Assembly (NCBI RefSeq): GCF_021917145.1
Contig: NC_061062.1
Coordinates: forward strand, 3,073,063-3,137,062
Direction of reading: 5' to 3'
DNA: 64,000 bases
DNA from: Hypomesus transpacificus
Taxonomy: Eukaryota; Chordata; Actinopteri; Osmeriformes; Osmeridae
In this document: positions 36,137-46,394 of the stretch, piece after piece
Position numbering within the stretch: position 1 is the stretch's first letter
Layout: every line of letters starts with the position of its first letter
Notes under the pieces: generated by a model
What the model saw: only the letters and a program-made list of their open reading frames with translations
What the model was told of the DNA's origin: nothing
The model's database searches: none
Made by a program: the position numbers and the translations under genes

Positions 36137-39046
36137 TCAGATGGCATCAATATCAATGTCTTCCTCCTCCTTGTTAGGCTTGTCTGGTTTCACAGTTTCC
36201 ACCTTAAGTTCGCGGGCAGATGACGAGTACACAACCTAGGAGCGGGAGAAAGACAGCATGAGTGTTATATACACGGCAATCCAACTGAAAATTCTCAGAA
36301 CAGCACAGAGCATATGAAACACTGCAGTTAAAAGTAACCATCCAACTAAAGAGCCGTTCAAGATCGGTCTGAGGGAAGTGTTTGCCCATTACCTCTACAC
36401 TCTCATCCTCCTCTTCCCCTTCCTCCTCGCTGCCCTCACTCTCTTCCTCCGCTTCCTTCAACCACTTGACAAAAGGCGCTGCCTTGGCATGAATCTCTTT
36501 GGCAAGTTCCTTAGAGACATACTTCTTTGACACCTGACACGGAACAAAGTTAAGATTAGGGAAACATTATTTTAGGAGTACACCATCTTTAAAAAACATC
36601 AGTGTACTGTTTAATATTTCTATGTATATGATGATGCAGTCCTGGCCATAGATATTTAAAGTCTAGATGTTCTACGGCGGAGTCTAGAACGTCCGCACAT
36701 GGCGGACATCTTGCTACAGTCAACTCGCTCACCCATAACATTGGGTTGGTGCTACATGTAATTTTTAAATGACCATAACTTCCTCAATTTTCACCCGGTT
36801 TGGTTTGTTATCAACGTCAAAGGTGTAGTCATGCCACTGCATCCTTATGAATAATTACGTTTATTTTGTATTTTTATGTAGAATAGAAGTATGCAGTGGC
36901 GTAACTACATCTCTGACATTGATAACAAACCAAACCGTTTCAAATTCGGTTGAAAATTAAGCAAGTTAAGGTAATTTAAAAAGTACATGTAGCACCAACC
37001 CAATGTTAGCCGGCAACGCGGACGAGAGATCTAGCCTTTATAGATAGATACAGGTATAGATCTATATCTATATATGGTCCTGGCTACCTTCTCAGCCCAG
37101 GCCATGATGACATCCTCCTCTAACAGGTCAGCATCGTAAAGGGCTTTAAGCACGATGGGAACACGTGGTAACAGCTGTGTCTGGTATAGCTTCACCAGAC
37201 ACTCAAACCCTCCCAGCAGGTATTTCTGGGCCTTTTTGTTGTTGTGGCAAAACTGAAACGCAAGAAGAAGAAAAAAATAAACAACTAGAAAAGTTCCTCG
37301 AGGCACATTTAATGACAACGCTCGGACCAGATGCGAAAGTGGTTTTGATCAAAACTTACTCGCAAGAAATGGCGCTTGTATTTCTTGATCTGGTCTCTGA
37401 TGTTTTCGTCGAAGAGGAGCTCACTAAGGATCAGGGGGCCCATTGCCGTCACATCAAGACGCTCAGCTTCTGCCAGGATCTCCTTATCTGCTGTATCGAG
37501 AGCGCAGTCTTCCTTCTTTTGCTGAATATGAAAAAAAAGGAAGCCATCGTTAGAAAGGATTTCAGTAAGGCGGAACGCAAGAGGCTACCGTGGCCATCAC
37601 ATATCTGAACATTCCACTTTGGCATCCATTGCCAGTTTCAATAGCAATGACACTTAAAAAAAAAAAAAAAAAAAAGAGCAACTCACTTTCACAAAGTTAT
37701 AGAACAAGTTGACCCTCTCCTCCAGGGGTTTCTCCAGGTCCTCGCTGAGGGTCAGGTTCTTGGCATGGTCACTGATCTCCTCCATCCGCCGTCTCTGGGC
37801 TTCCTCTGTAGTCTCCTCTGCCCAGTCCTCGTCGTCATCATCACCATCCTGACATCCGAGACACACAATGGGTTTGGACACGTGTTAGCAAACCGAGAAA
37901 ATCTTGGCATTTATAAAAAAAAGGAGACTGGTGGCAGTTGGTTACTCATCAAACGTATGCCTTCAAAGCCAGCCTGTGCCAGAGCTGCGCTGCAGACCAG
38001 GTACATACCACGGGGTTAGGGGCATCAATGTCATTATGGTTCCCAGCCTCTCCGCTGCCAGAGCCGTTCTCCTTGTCCTTTTTGCGAGTCTTTTTCTCCT
38101 TCTTGACTGCGCCACCCTCGGTTAACTCTGTTTAGAAAAAGACACACAGGTACCCGTCATGCCATATGAAAGATTTTGTTGTTGTTGTTGATAACATTAA
38201 TTATTACACTGTGGTCAAGACAAAGTTGACGTCTCAGGATTCCCAGTCTTACCAGGTGGATTTTTGAGGATGAATGTGCAGAGCTTGTGTCTTGTGTCTA
38301 ACATGCCACGGTATCCACAGGCCTTACAGGAGTTACCAATGGTCTGTTTCCTGGCATTGACATGCTGTGGAGTTTCAGTAAAACATCATTTTAGTTTATA
38401 TTTCTCAAGTTATTACTACGTCGACACGGCTGTAAATTCCAGAGTATTTACCAGGTCAGTCTCGGGGTTATCACATTCGGGACACAGAACAAATTTCCTG
38501 ATGAAACCGTCAAGCATGTCTTGTAACTTGTTTGCCTCGTGGGATCCATTGACGATGAAACGGTCATTCTTAGCATCAAACTGGGTCTGAGCACCAAGTT
38601 CACAACCAAAAAACTTGGTTGGATCTGCAGAGAGATTAAGATTAAATATAACATTTGCTTATCTGGTTATTCTCACCCAGGACAAGCATCAACTGGGGAG
38701 GGAACGTACTGGCTGACAAAAAGCACAAAATGTGATCGTGTGGCAGGACTGCTTACATGTTGGAGGCCTATTCAGTGCCTTTGCAACGTCAGTCATGTTG
38801 ACAATGACCGTCTTGATTCCATTCCCTTTGCCTTCAACCTGCCAATATATATAAAATATATACAAATACAGAACACTTACCAAGTATTTTTAATAAATAT
38901 ATCATGTCTACACACATACGACAATGCTTGAACGTATTTGAATTTCCCCTACACACATTTTCACCTAACATTACCTTGGCAATCAGACGGGGCATCTTGT
39001 AGCGATAAAACTGGTCTGACACGCTGCGGTTGACGTTGACAGACAT
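36137..39046 (-). CDS. eif5: Eukaryotic translation initiation factor 5 (eIF5)
   Basis: eIF5 is the GTPase-activating protein for eIF2 in the scanning 43S complex and influences start-codon stringency. Ten coding exons join in frame: 39046-38975, 38838-38757, 38624-38452, 38364-38253, 38127-38009, 37848-37687, 37521-37360, 37252-37088, 36533-36393 and 36235-36137. They give 428 residues (human 431). The N-terminal GAP domain starts [15 protein letters not shown], with the catalytic arginine finger at 15. The C2-C2 zinc finger cysteines are at about 99, 102, 122 and 125 (CPEC, CKAC). A charged Lys/Glu linker follows. The C-terminal W2/HEAT domain (about 220-390) contains [13 protein letters not shown] and [10 protein letters not shown]. 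The protein ends in an acidic tail, EEDIDIDAI. The last-but-one intron holds a palindromic element. The leader probably includes non-coding exons near 40.0-40.7 kb. Confidence 0.97.
36736..37008. mobile_element. Palindromic (foldback/MITE-like) element in eif5 intron
   Basis: The left arm 36736-36842 begins TAACATTGGGTTGGTGCTAC and is mirrored by the right arm 36891-37008, ending GTAGCACCAACCCAATGTTA. The arms run through matching inner blocks (GGTTTGGTTTGTTATC, GCCACTGCAT) with scattered mismatches. The loop is about 48 bp. The structure is a non-autonomous foldback element; its superfamily is not identifiable from the sequence alone. It lies between eif5 exons 8 and 9. Confidence 0.85.
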
Positions 39047-39070
39047 TTTGGCTGACTATTAGCTCTAGTA

Positions 39071-39171
39071 TCAGTAAGATAAAAAGATCTTGTAAGGGGA
39101 TTTTTCGGGATCTTCTGTCTGGAAAAGAGGGGATGACATAAACGACTGCAAGCGTGCTCGTTCTCTGACAT
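39071..39171 (-). promoter_or_regulatory. Candidate upstream open reading frames of eif5
   Basis: If the leader is contiguous with the start codon, two upstream ATGs precede it. ATG 39171 opens a 62-codon frame ending at 38983, overlapping the main ATG out of frame. ATG 39139 opens a 22-codon frame ending at 39071. eIF5 mRNAs of vertebrates are known to carry regulatory upstream frames tied to start-site stringency. A possible acceptor just before the ATG (GATACTAG near 39065) would remove both, so this is uncertain. Confidence 0.35.
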
Positions 39172-40021
39172 GAAAAAGTTTTTGCCACTGTGGCCACAAG
39201 CTCCTTGCTTGAAGGCTAGGTTTCCCCCACACAGGTTCCAACAGCTGCGCAACAGCTCTATAAAAGAAGGAAAGCATTGGCATTAGAGTATGCCATTACG
39301 ACTTCTTTAACATTTACATTTTCCCTCTAGGCCTGACGTCTCGTGTACCCCTATTCCGGTCGTGATGACCCCTAATGGTGTGCACATTAATCTCCGTCCA
39401 CAGTCCTTAAATACATGTAATGTCAATGTCTTCGCTATTTGAGTGGATAAGTTAGCTTGTTAGCTATAGAATCAGGCTGCACAATGTGCGAGTCCCGGAA
39501 ACCATTATGGAATACGCATGACATGCCTTCAAATGAAAAACGTGTTTCGCAGTAGCTTAAACGATCGAGAATTATCAGGGCCTCCATTGCTAGCTAATAC
39601 AAGCTATCATACCTATTGATTTCTAAGCAGCTAGCTATGGTCAGCCAACTCAAAATTAAATGCCAAATAAATGGTCGCTACTTATGCTAACGACTTTACC
39701 TAAGGTTGGCTAATACATTACATGAAACGGCCCACATTCGACCCCCGGCGTATCCGAATGTGCTAAACTTAGACAAGATGTTGAAACATATTGTTGGCAA
39801 GCTATCTAGCCACTTGGTGCATAGTGCGTCATGATTTATCGAGGTGTGCACGAGAGATGGGAATGAGAGACGCCATTTTGATCCACTTATTAGACATAGC
39901 CTAGCTAGCTGTGTAGCTAGAATGTCATAATGTCCATTACTAAGTACACGTCGCATTCATACAATGTTGAGTATATGCAAATGGATGTATAAATAAATCC
40001 ATAGTTATCCACGCTACTCAC

Positions 40022-40249
40022 CGTTTTCGTAAAACAAAGACATAAACAACGCTGGTCGTCCAAGAGACGCAGTGAAGATTTGTCGATCACTGATGTTTCG
40101 TAGCTGGCTGAGTTGTGTTTCAATGAGATATAGGGCGGCAAGCTCTGCGAGGCTAGGCCGGGTACCGAGAGCTGAGCCTGACTGGAAGTGACAAGCCGAC
40201 AATTGTCACGTTGAACACAGTATTCGGGATGCCCTGAGAGTTGTGGTAC
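40022..40249 (-). other. eif5: Probable eif5 non-coding leader exon
   Basis: On the minus strand an acceptor TTGTTCTTAG precedes 40249 and a consensus donor ACG|GTGAGT follows 40022. A further possible first exon ends at a donor (GAG|GTGAGG) near 40628. These pairs fit an untranslated leader for eif5, but they rest on splice motifs alone. Confidence 0.4.
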
Positions 40250-41382
40250 CTAAGAACAATACAAAACAAACGCTTATTTTTAGAGAAACTATACTAGGCC
40301 CTGTTACTATTCTGCTTTACAACTAATCTAGACAAAACAAATATAGATTCGCTGGTCTATTAGCTAGTGCTAGGCCATTAGCTAGTGCTAGCTAGCTGGC
40401 AAACTAGGCGAGCTACCTCAAGTTAGCAAAAGCGAGAAACCAAGGCTACCATGGTTATTAGTCTAGCGTACTGGGACACATGTTAAACCAAAGATCGACT
40501 TTATCCCTTTATCTTCGTGCACGGATGTACAGCATACAATAAATAATGCAATAATACAACTATCTCTAGGGAGAAAAATTTGTTTGCTAGCAAGTTGACA
40601 AGCCAAAATCATGTTCATCCTCCTCACCTCTCGAACGTTCTGTAGTGCAGTATGGCTAGCTACTTGTTGGCCTGGCTACAGTGAGGCCAGCTACGTCACA
40701 CTTCAGGTTCATAAAATAAGGGGGAGGAGGGGGGGGGGCGGTTGGTTGGTAAATTGACAGCAGGTTTACTACTTACTGATCTCTGCATTTTTGCATTTGA
40801 TTATTTATATTTACAATATTATAAATTAAACACAATCAAGTTCTGATAAACAAAAACTAAAATAAAGGTCTGAATGTAATGTGGAGGGCTTGATGTGATC
40901 TATTTTTGTCACATTAGACCACATTCCAAATTAATAATTTTAAATACTATTTAGCAAGGAGCACTAAATATTAGTCACACCGAAATCAAAGCTCATTTGA
41001 ACACTATTTGTACAGTTAGCTGAGGAAAGTGAATTGCAGGTGGATTCCCATTTAACTTTTTTCAAATGGGTGTGATGAATGGGGAATTTGGTTGGAGGCC
41101 TCTGGTTATATTCTTAGCTTTCCCCATAACTGGAATTGTTTTTAATGGATCAAGAAATGCATGAATACACTTTCAGTTTCTATCTTGAAGAGTGTTGTAT
41201 TTCATACCCTCCCAGAGAAAGTCTTACCTATCGAACCAACAGGAAATCCCCGTGAAGTCTAGGAGACTGGCCTGATGCAGTTGGGCGTGTCTCATATTGT
41301 ACAATAGAGGAATGATCAGCCGACTGTACACAAACACCTCTTCAGTGTAACTGGTTGTGGAGGAGATTATTCCTGGTTGAAC
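40250..41382. promoter_or_regulatory. Head-to-head intergenic region between eif5 and the extra Sec6 gene
   Basis: The eif5 promoter should lie around 40.6-40.75 kb, near its putative first leader exon. The promoter of the + strand Sec6-family gene should lie before 41.38 kb. The stretch 40.75-41.25 kb is AT-rich. I see no coding exon or recognisable mobile element in it. Confidence 0.45.
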
Positions 41383-44086
41383 ATGTTTAATAAAATTATC
41401 AAGAAGTTAAAGAAAAGGAAGACACTGAAAAAGGATGACAAAAGTCCAATACTAAGGATTGAACATGCCTTATCTGCAGATGGTAAGATTTATTTGTATT
41501 TTATAATGAATGGGAACTTATCTACAGAGCCATTCCTGGAGATTTCAGGAAAATGTGTTTTTCAGCTAAACCATTTATTATTCAACAAGAAGTTGTACCC
41601 GAGATATGTTAACATTTGTAGTTGCAATCCAAACATGCTCTATGGTAATTTAACACGGACCAATGTAAATTCTGTCTGTTTCTGTATTAATGCACATGTT
41701 GTTGATTTCATCGATAGGAGATGGTGAGACAGGGGATGTGGTGTTTATGAATCCCCATGCACAGAACATTTTGAATGCCCAGCAGGCACTGAGCACCAAT
41801 GGAAGTCTAGAGAAAGTGCTGGGACATTGTCCTGAAGTCATTCCAGGACAATCTGAAATGACCGTGGATAGCATTATTGAAGCTTTTGCAGTCAAGCATT
41901 TTTCCAAGGTACCAAAAGAGGGGGATTTGCAGCTCTCCATCCACCTGAAGGATGTCCAGGATGCCATCATTTGCGATCTTTTGAAACTGGTTACGCTGCC
42001 GAAAGAAGTTTGGTTTCTGGAGAGTCGTATAGAGTGCTATCATCAGCGTATCTTTAAACATTTAAATCAGATCCTCCTTCACATCAGGACTACAGAACAG
42101 GCTTTCACCCTGCTTGACTGGGTGGTACATTCATACAGTAGGTACGTGTTTGCCAGTTTCTCTATATTTTCAACGTTACTGAAGTAGTTATTGACAAATG
42201 AATTGAGAGAAATTGTGACACAGCATGGTGTTCCTCCTATATTTGTCCAGTCAAGAGTTCAAAGGGCATCCTAACCTCAAGGATGAAGCTCTACAAAAAC
42301 AGGACCTTATGCTCCTGAGCAATTATCTAACACATGCCACGGAAAAGGTCCTGCCCATTATTCAGGTGGGTAACACGAAACAGCCACATATGTACTGTAA
42401 TGTAATAGTGAATGACATACCGTATCATGATGAATTTGTAATATCTCCAATAGCTTCAGTAAGCCTCTAGGTGTCTCTCTCCCTTGCAAATTGTAGGAGG
42501 AGATTTCCACTTCACTTACTAGGATCCTTCAGAATGAGGAGTGTTCGAGAGATATTGAGAGTTATTCAGGAAACGAGGAGGCATTTGTCGCACTGTATGT
42601 GGATGCTATCCAGGTACTCTAACATAGCAATTGAGTCACAATGCAAAAATAAAGTTAATTTGTGAAATTTGTACTAACTGAATGCTTGCATTACTTCTCA
42701 CTCAGTGTATTGATGCTGTGAGGAAAACAGCTTTGAAGATCTCGTCAAATTTTAAAACCAAGGTCGAGGAAGTCTGTTTCCACGAGCTGCACAACTTTAT
42801 TAAAATGTAGGTGTCACATTTCCTTGTTTCTTTTTTCCCAAAATGTGCGATAAGCATTTGTTTAGGGTTAACTGGACACTGTTGTTTTATAGGTACACAT
42901 CTGCTGAAAAGAAATATCACCAAAAACAGACCCAAACAGACAAAACCATCTTGCATTCCTTCAAGACTTTCAACCACTGTGTAGAACTCAGGTGAGAATG
43001 ATTTATCTCAATTGAACCACCTGCATGACCAAATTATTCCTTTATCAGGTCAAACATGGTTACATTAATGATGGTGTTGTTCCATGGCAGACAATACGTT
43101 CAAACAACTGGCAAGAATATCAACAAACGTCTCTATACTGAAATAATTTCAGCACTTGAGAGTATGGAGGCTTCTGCTTTGAAAGTGATTCTCAGAACAC
43201 TAATGCACCGAACAGAGGTGCGTATATGTTCAACAGTCAAACAAAGGCAGTTTAAGTTTAAATAATCTCTATCTCAAAGGTTGTGTGTAAAGTAAGATTT
43301 CTGCTCCTCCAGATCTCCTTCAAAACATATTTCAAAAAAGGTGGACACATGGAGAACATTACTACTGATATTAAAGAACTGCTCGACCCCATTCCAAACA
43401 ACTGGAAGACTCAAGAGGTATTTTCACATCTGGGAGAAGCTTCAGTAGATTTCTGATACATTTAACAAGGAAACATGGACCACATTTACTTTTACAGTTC
43501 TACCTTCTTTTTCAGACAGTAGTGAACAAAGCCTATGAGAGCATCTTGACTTTGTACCTGAAATGTCTGGTGCAGAGTAACCGTGCTCATGTGATGAAGG
43601 CATGGCCTGATGTTGGTAAAAGAGTCACTCAGGATGCTCAACTTCTTGACGACATGTTCCAAGGCCTGGTAAAATAATCTCGGAATAACCTGCTTGTTGA
43701 TTTTTGTGCGATGAAATGCAGACAGTAGAATCAACAGTTTTCTCTCATGGTTCTGACCTGAGAATCTTTTATTGTTGTTGCAAGAACCCAAAGGTGGAAC
43801 GCAAGAACCTCATTCTGCGGAACGTGGGAGAGATTCTCGAATGCAGTTCAATCGATACTGTTAAACTGATAACCGCAAACACACTCAAGGAATGCCCCAT
43901 AGCGAGGTAAAATACCGTACACACTCTGTACCAAACAGACATGCAGTTCCTCAATTGATGACGGCCTATCTCTGTTTCAGTTTGGATCTTATTAAAGCCT
44001 TGCTGCGGTGGTGTGCTTGTTGTTTCAGTGTGGATCTCATTAAAGCCTTGCTGCGATGGCGTGGGATCAGTGGCAAACAGCTTTGA
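41383..44086 (+). CDS. Sec6-domain protein of the TNFAIP2/EXOC3L family, extra inverted paralog
   Basis: Exocyst Sec6/EXOC3-like family protein, likely acting at membranes in tubule formation or vesicle tethering by analogy with TNFAIP2 (M-Sec). Eleven exons join in frame: 41383-41482, 41718-42141, 42251-42365, 42497-42613, 42706-42806, 42893-42991, 43091-43217, 43313-43417, 43516-43668, 43785-43906 and 43981-44086. They give 522 residues, shorter than tnfaip2 here (627). The N-terminus is strongly basic (KKLKKRKTLKK, residues 7-17), as in TNFAIP2 proteins that bind phosphoinositides. Residues 34-175 come from the large exon ending LLDWVVHSYSR. The remaining exons match those of the two neighbouring Sec6 genes in size and phase. 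The last exon has two in-frame acceptors and ends ALLRWRGISGKQL, lacking the longer tail of its neighbours. Exon sizes and the LLDW motif look closer to the 52.8-60.1 kb gene than to tnfaip2. I know no human gene in this position. Confidence 0.88.
43972..44067 (+). repeat. 48-bp tandem duplication of a splice acceptor
   Basis: Two copies (43972-44019 and 44020-44067) each contain a GTTTCAG acceptor followed by a GGATCT(T/C)ATTAAAGCC block. Acceptors are at 43979-43980 and 44027-44028. The spacing is 48 bp, so use of the second removes sixteen codons and leaves the frame intact (506 instead of 522 residues). Confidence 0.9.
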
Positions 44087-45212
44087 GAAGTGATAGCTGT
44101 TTGCCAGGAAGTCACGGAGACTTATACCAAGCCTGGACGCTGGTACTTCTGCTGTCTATGAAGCTGATTGAGGATGGCTCATGAAGTACATCACACAAAA
44201 CACACACACACATATTGGTGACACACACACATTGGTGAGACACACATTGGTGTTTGTGTTTACAAGGATAAAACACTATTCTACAGAATTCCTCTTTTGG
44301 TTATGATTTGACGTTTTTGTTCGGTTACTTACAGTATGTTAGCATGTTCGAATTTGTGTATTTCATTCCGTTACTGATGTAGTTGTTGTGTATTTTATTG
44401 AGTTGAGAAGTGAGGTACATGTATGGATGGATGTTTTGATATGTTATTTTTTTTGACATGCTTTTTGTTGTTAAATTATGTTGGATGTCCATTTATAGAT
44501 AGAAAAGAAGAGATCAAAATCTTTCCTGTAATGGAGTCATTTGTTTTTTCAGCATTTTTGCTGACTGGCCTTATTGCAACTGCTTGATACAAAACAACAA
44601 TGGTCCCTAGATGGAGACAAAACAGATCCTATCTTTTGAGGAATTCCCCAACCAATTGTAAGGGAACTATTAGTGGGATTTCCAACTGACTCTTAAAAGA
44701 GAAACCAATGTTTACTTAATGACAATATATATATCACCTTATTTGCAGACTCAAGGTCCAGATAGAAAAATACACATAACATATGACAACAAGGGTACAC
44801 ACAAACATAAATACATACAGACATACTGGCTACCACATATTACAAAAAGGGAACATACAAAACATACACACAAAAATACACATGCCACTTTCATTTTATG
44901 TATCTTTGCTTTACCGTAGCTGCACCATAGGTGAGCTGTATACAGGGGAGTACAGTATGCTCTAAAAAGAGATGTTTTAACAATGTCATTGCACATATGA
45001 AATTTGAGTGCCAGCATATTTGCTTGTCCATATAATTTACAGCACTGGCGCTGTATGTCATCATCATCACAAAAATCATCCCTGATGATGTGGCCCAGGT
45101 GATTTGGTCTTAGCAACTACTTTCAGCTCCTGCCTTGACAAGTAAAAGGAGGGGAGGCATAGTTTCTTGTCCTCTTTAGTTCTGGTAATCATTACAACAC
45201 TCTTTTTTACAT

Positions 45213-45424
45213 TGATTTGATGTCATACTGTAGTCCATCATTGATGTCATACTGTAGTCCATCATTGATGTCATACTGTAGTCCATCATTGATGTCATAC
45301 TGTAGTCCATCATTGATGTCATACTGTAGTCCATCATTGATTTGATGGCATACTGTAGTCCATCATTGATTTGATGTCATAGTAGTCCATCATTGATTTG
45401 ATGTCATACTGTAGTCCATAGTCT
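45213..45424. repeat. 24-bp minisatellite
   Basis: About eight copies of a unit around TGTCATACTGTAGTCCATCA. Most are spaced 24 bp apart; some are longer because of an extra TTTGA. Confidence 0.88.
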
Positions 45425-45555
45425 GAGCAGACTAAGCAGTTGCTGAAGGACAATGAGGACCACAAGAGGGTTGTTTTATTTTAACTGGCAGAAGCCAGGA
45501 ACCGGAAGCTATGATTAATTAAGGATTCATCTCTATTAAAAACCTTATGTACATT

Positions 45556-45603
45556 ATACATTTACATTTAATACATTTAGCAGACACTTTTATCCAAGTA
45601 AAA
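45556..45603 (-). mobile_element. SINE 3' tail fragment
   Basis: TACATTTAGCAGACACTTTTATCCAA is a reversed and diverged form of the conserved SINE tail seen elsewhere in the window. The rest of the element is not recognisable. Confidence 0.5.
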
Positions 45604-46192
45604 GTGGTTTGTCACATGCACCAAATAGTATAGCGCTATTAGGGCAGTGAAATTCTACAGCAGTAGGGCAAGGCTCAACACGATATTTCAGGGATCAGAA
45701 TCAAGGACCTCTATCCTTGAATCTCCCAACTGTTTTTCCAAGGAAGACGAAACACTAACATAGCTGAAACTAAACATCCATCCTGCTGTGGACATTTCAA
45801 TACACTCTTCCTTATTGGTCACATCCTTCCTCCTATTCCTATCATCTTAAATGACAAAAGTATAAATACACTGTGTATTATGATTTTGTGAGTTTAACCT
45901 GTCTAGGCTCACAATACTCACGAAACATGGAACGGGCTAATAAAAGTTGAGGATTTATTAGCAAATTTAAGCACACAGGTAAATTCACATAAGTAGATTT
46001 GATCATTTTACAAATGTACACTTTTAATTCAAATAAAACCAGCACCTATTTGTTTTATAATTAAAGACATGGAATCATTTTGTTTTGAAAATGTTCCTAT
46101 ATAGACCACAATACGGCTTTAATAGTAAACACACTTTACATGATAAATATTGCACATACACAAGCAGAAGATCATGGAACAGAAGTGAATAG

Positions 46193-46198
46193 TTTATT
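46193..46198 (-). terminator. Candidate poly(A) signal of tnfaip2
   Basis: AATAAA on the minus strand about 200 bases past the tnfaip2 stop codon. Confidence 0.5.
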
Positions 46199-46394
46199 TC
46201 TCTGATCAGATTACAGAGATGGGAAGTAACCAAATACAAATACTGATACTCTGGTATCAGTACTTTACTTCGCTATTTATTTTTCTGGTATCAGTACTTT
46301 GTTTGAAAAAACCCCTCACTTTACTTGAATGAAGTTCTGTCAGATTCAGCTCTGTCAGATTCAGCTCTGTCAGATTCAAAGAACAGTCTGTATC

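Larger units (their letters stand above)
44087..46192. other. Intergenic region between convergent Sec6 genes
   Basis: This is the 3' flank of the + strand Sec6 gene and the 3' flank of tnfaip2. It holds AC-rich stretches near 44.2 and 44.75-44.88 kb, a 24-bp minisatellite at 45.21-45.42 kb and a short SINE tail near 45.56 kb. I see no exon. Confidence 0.5.
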
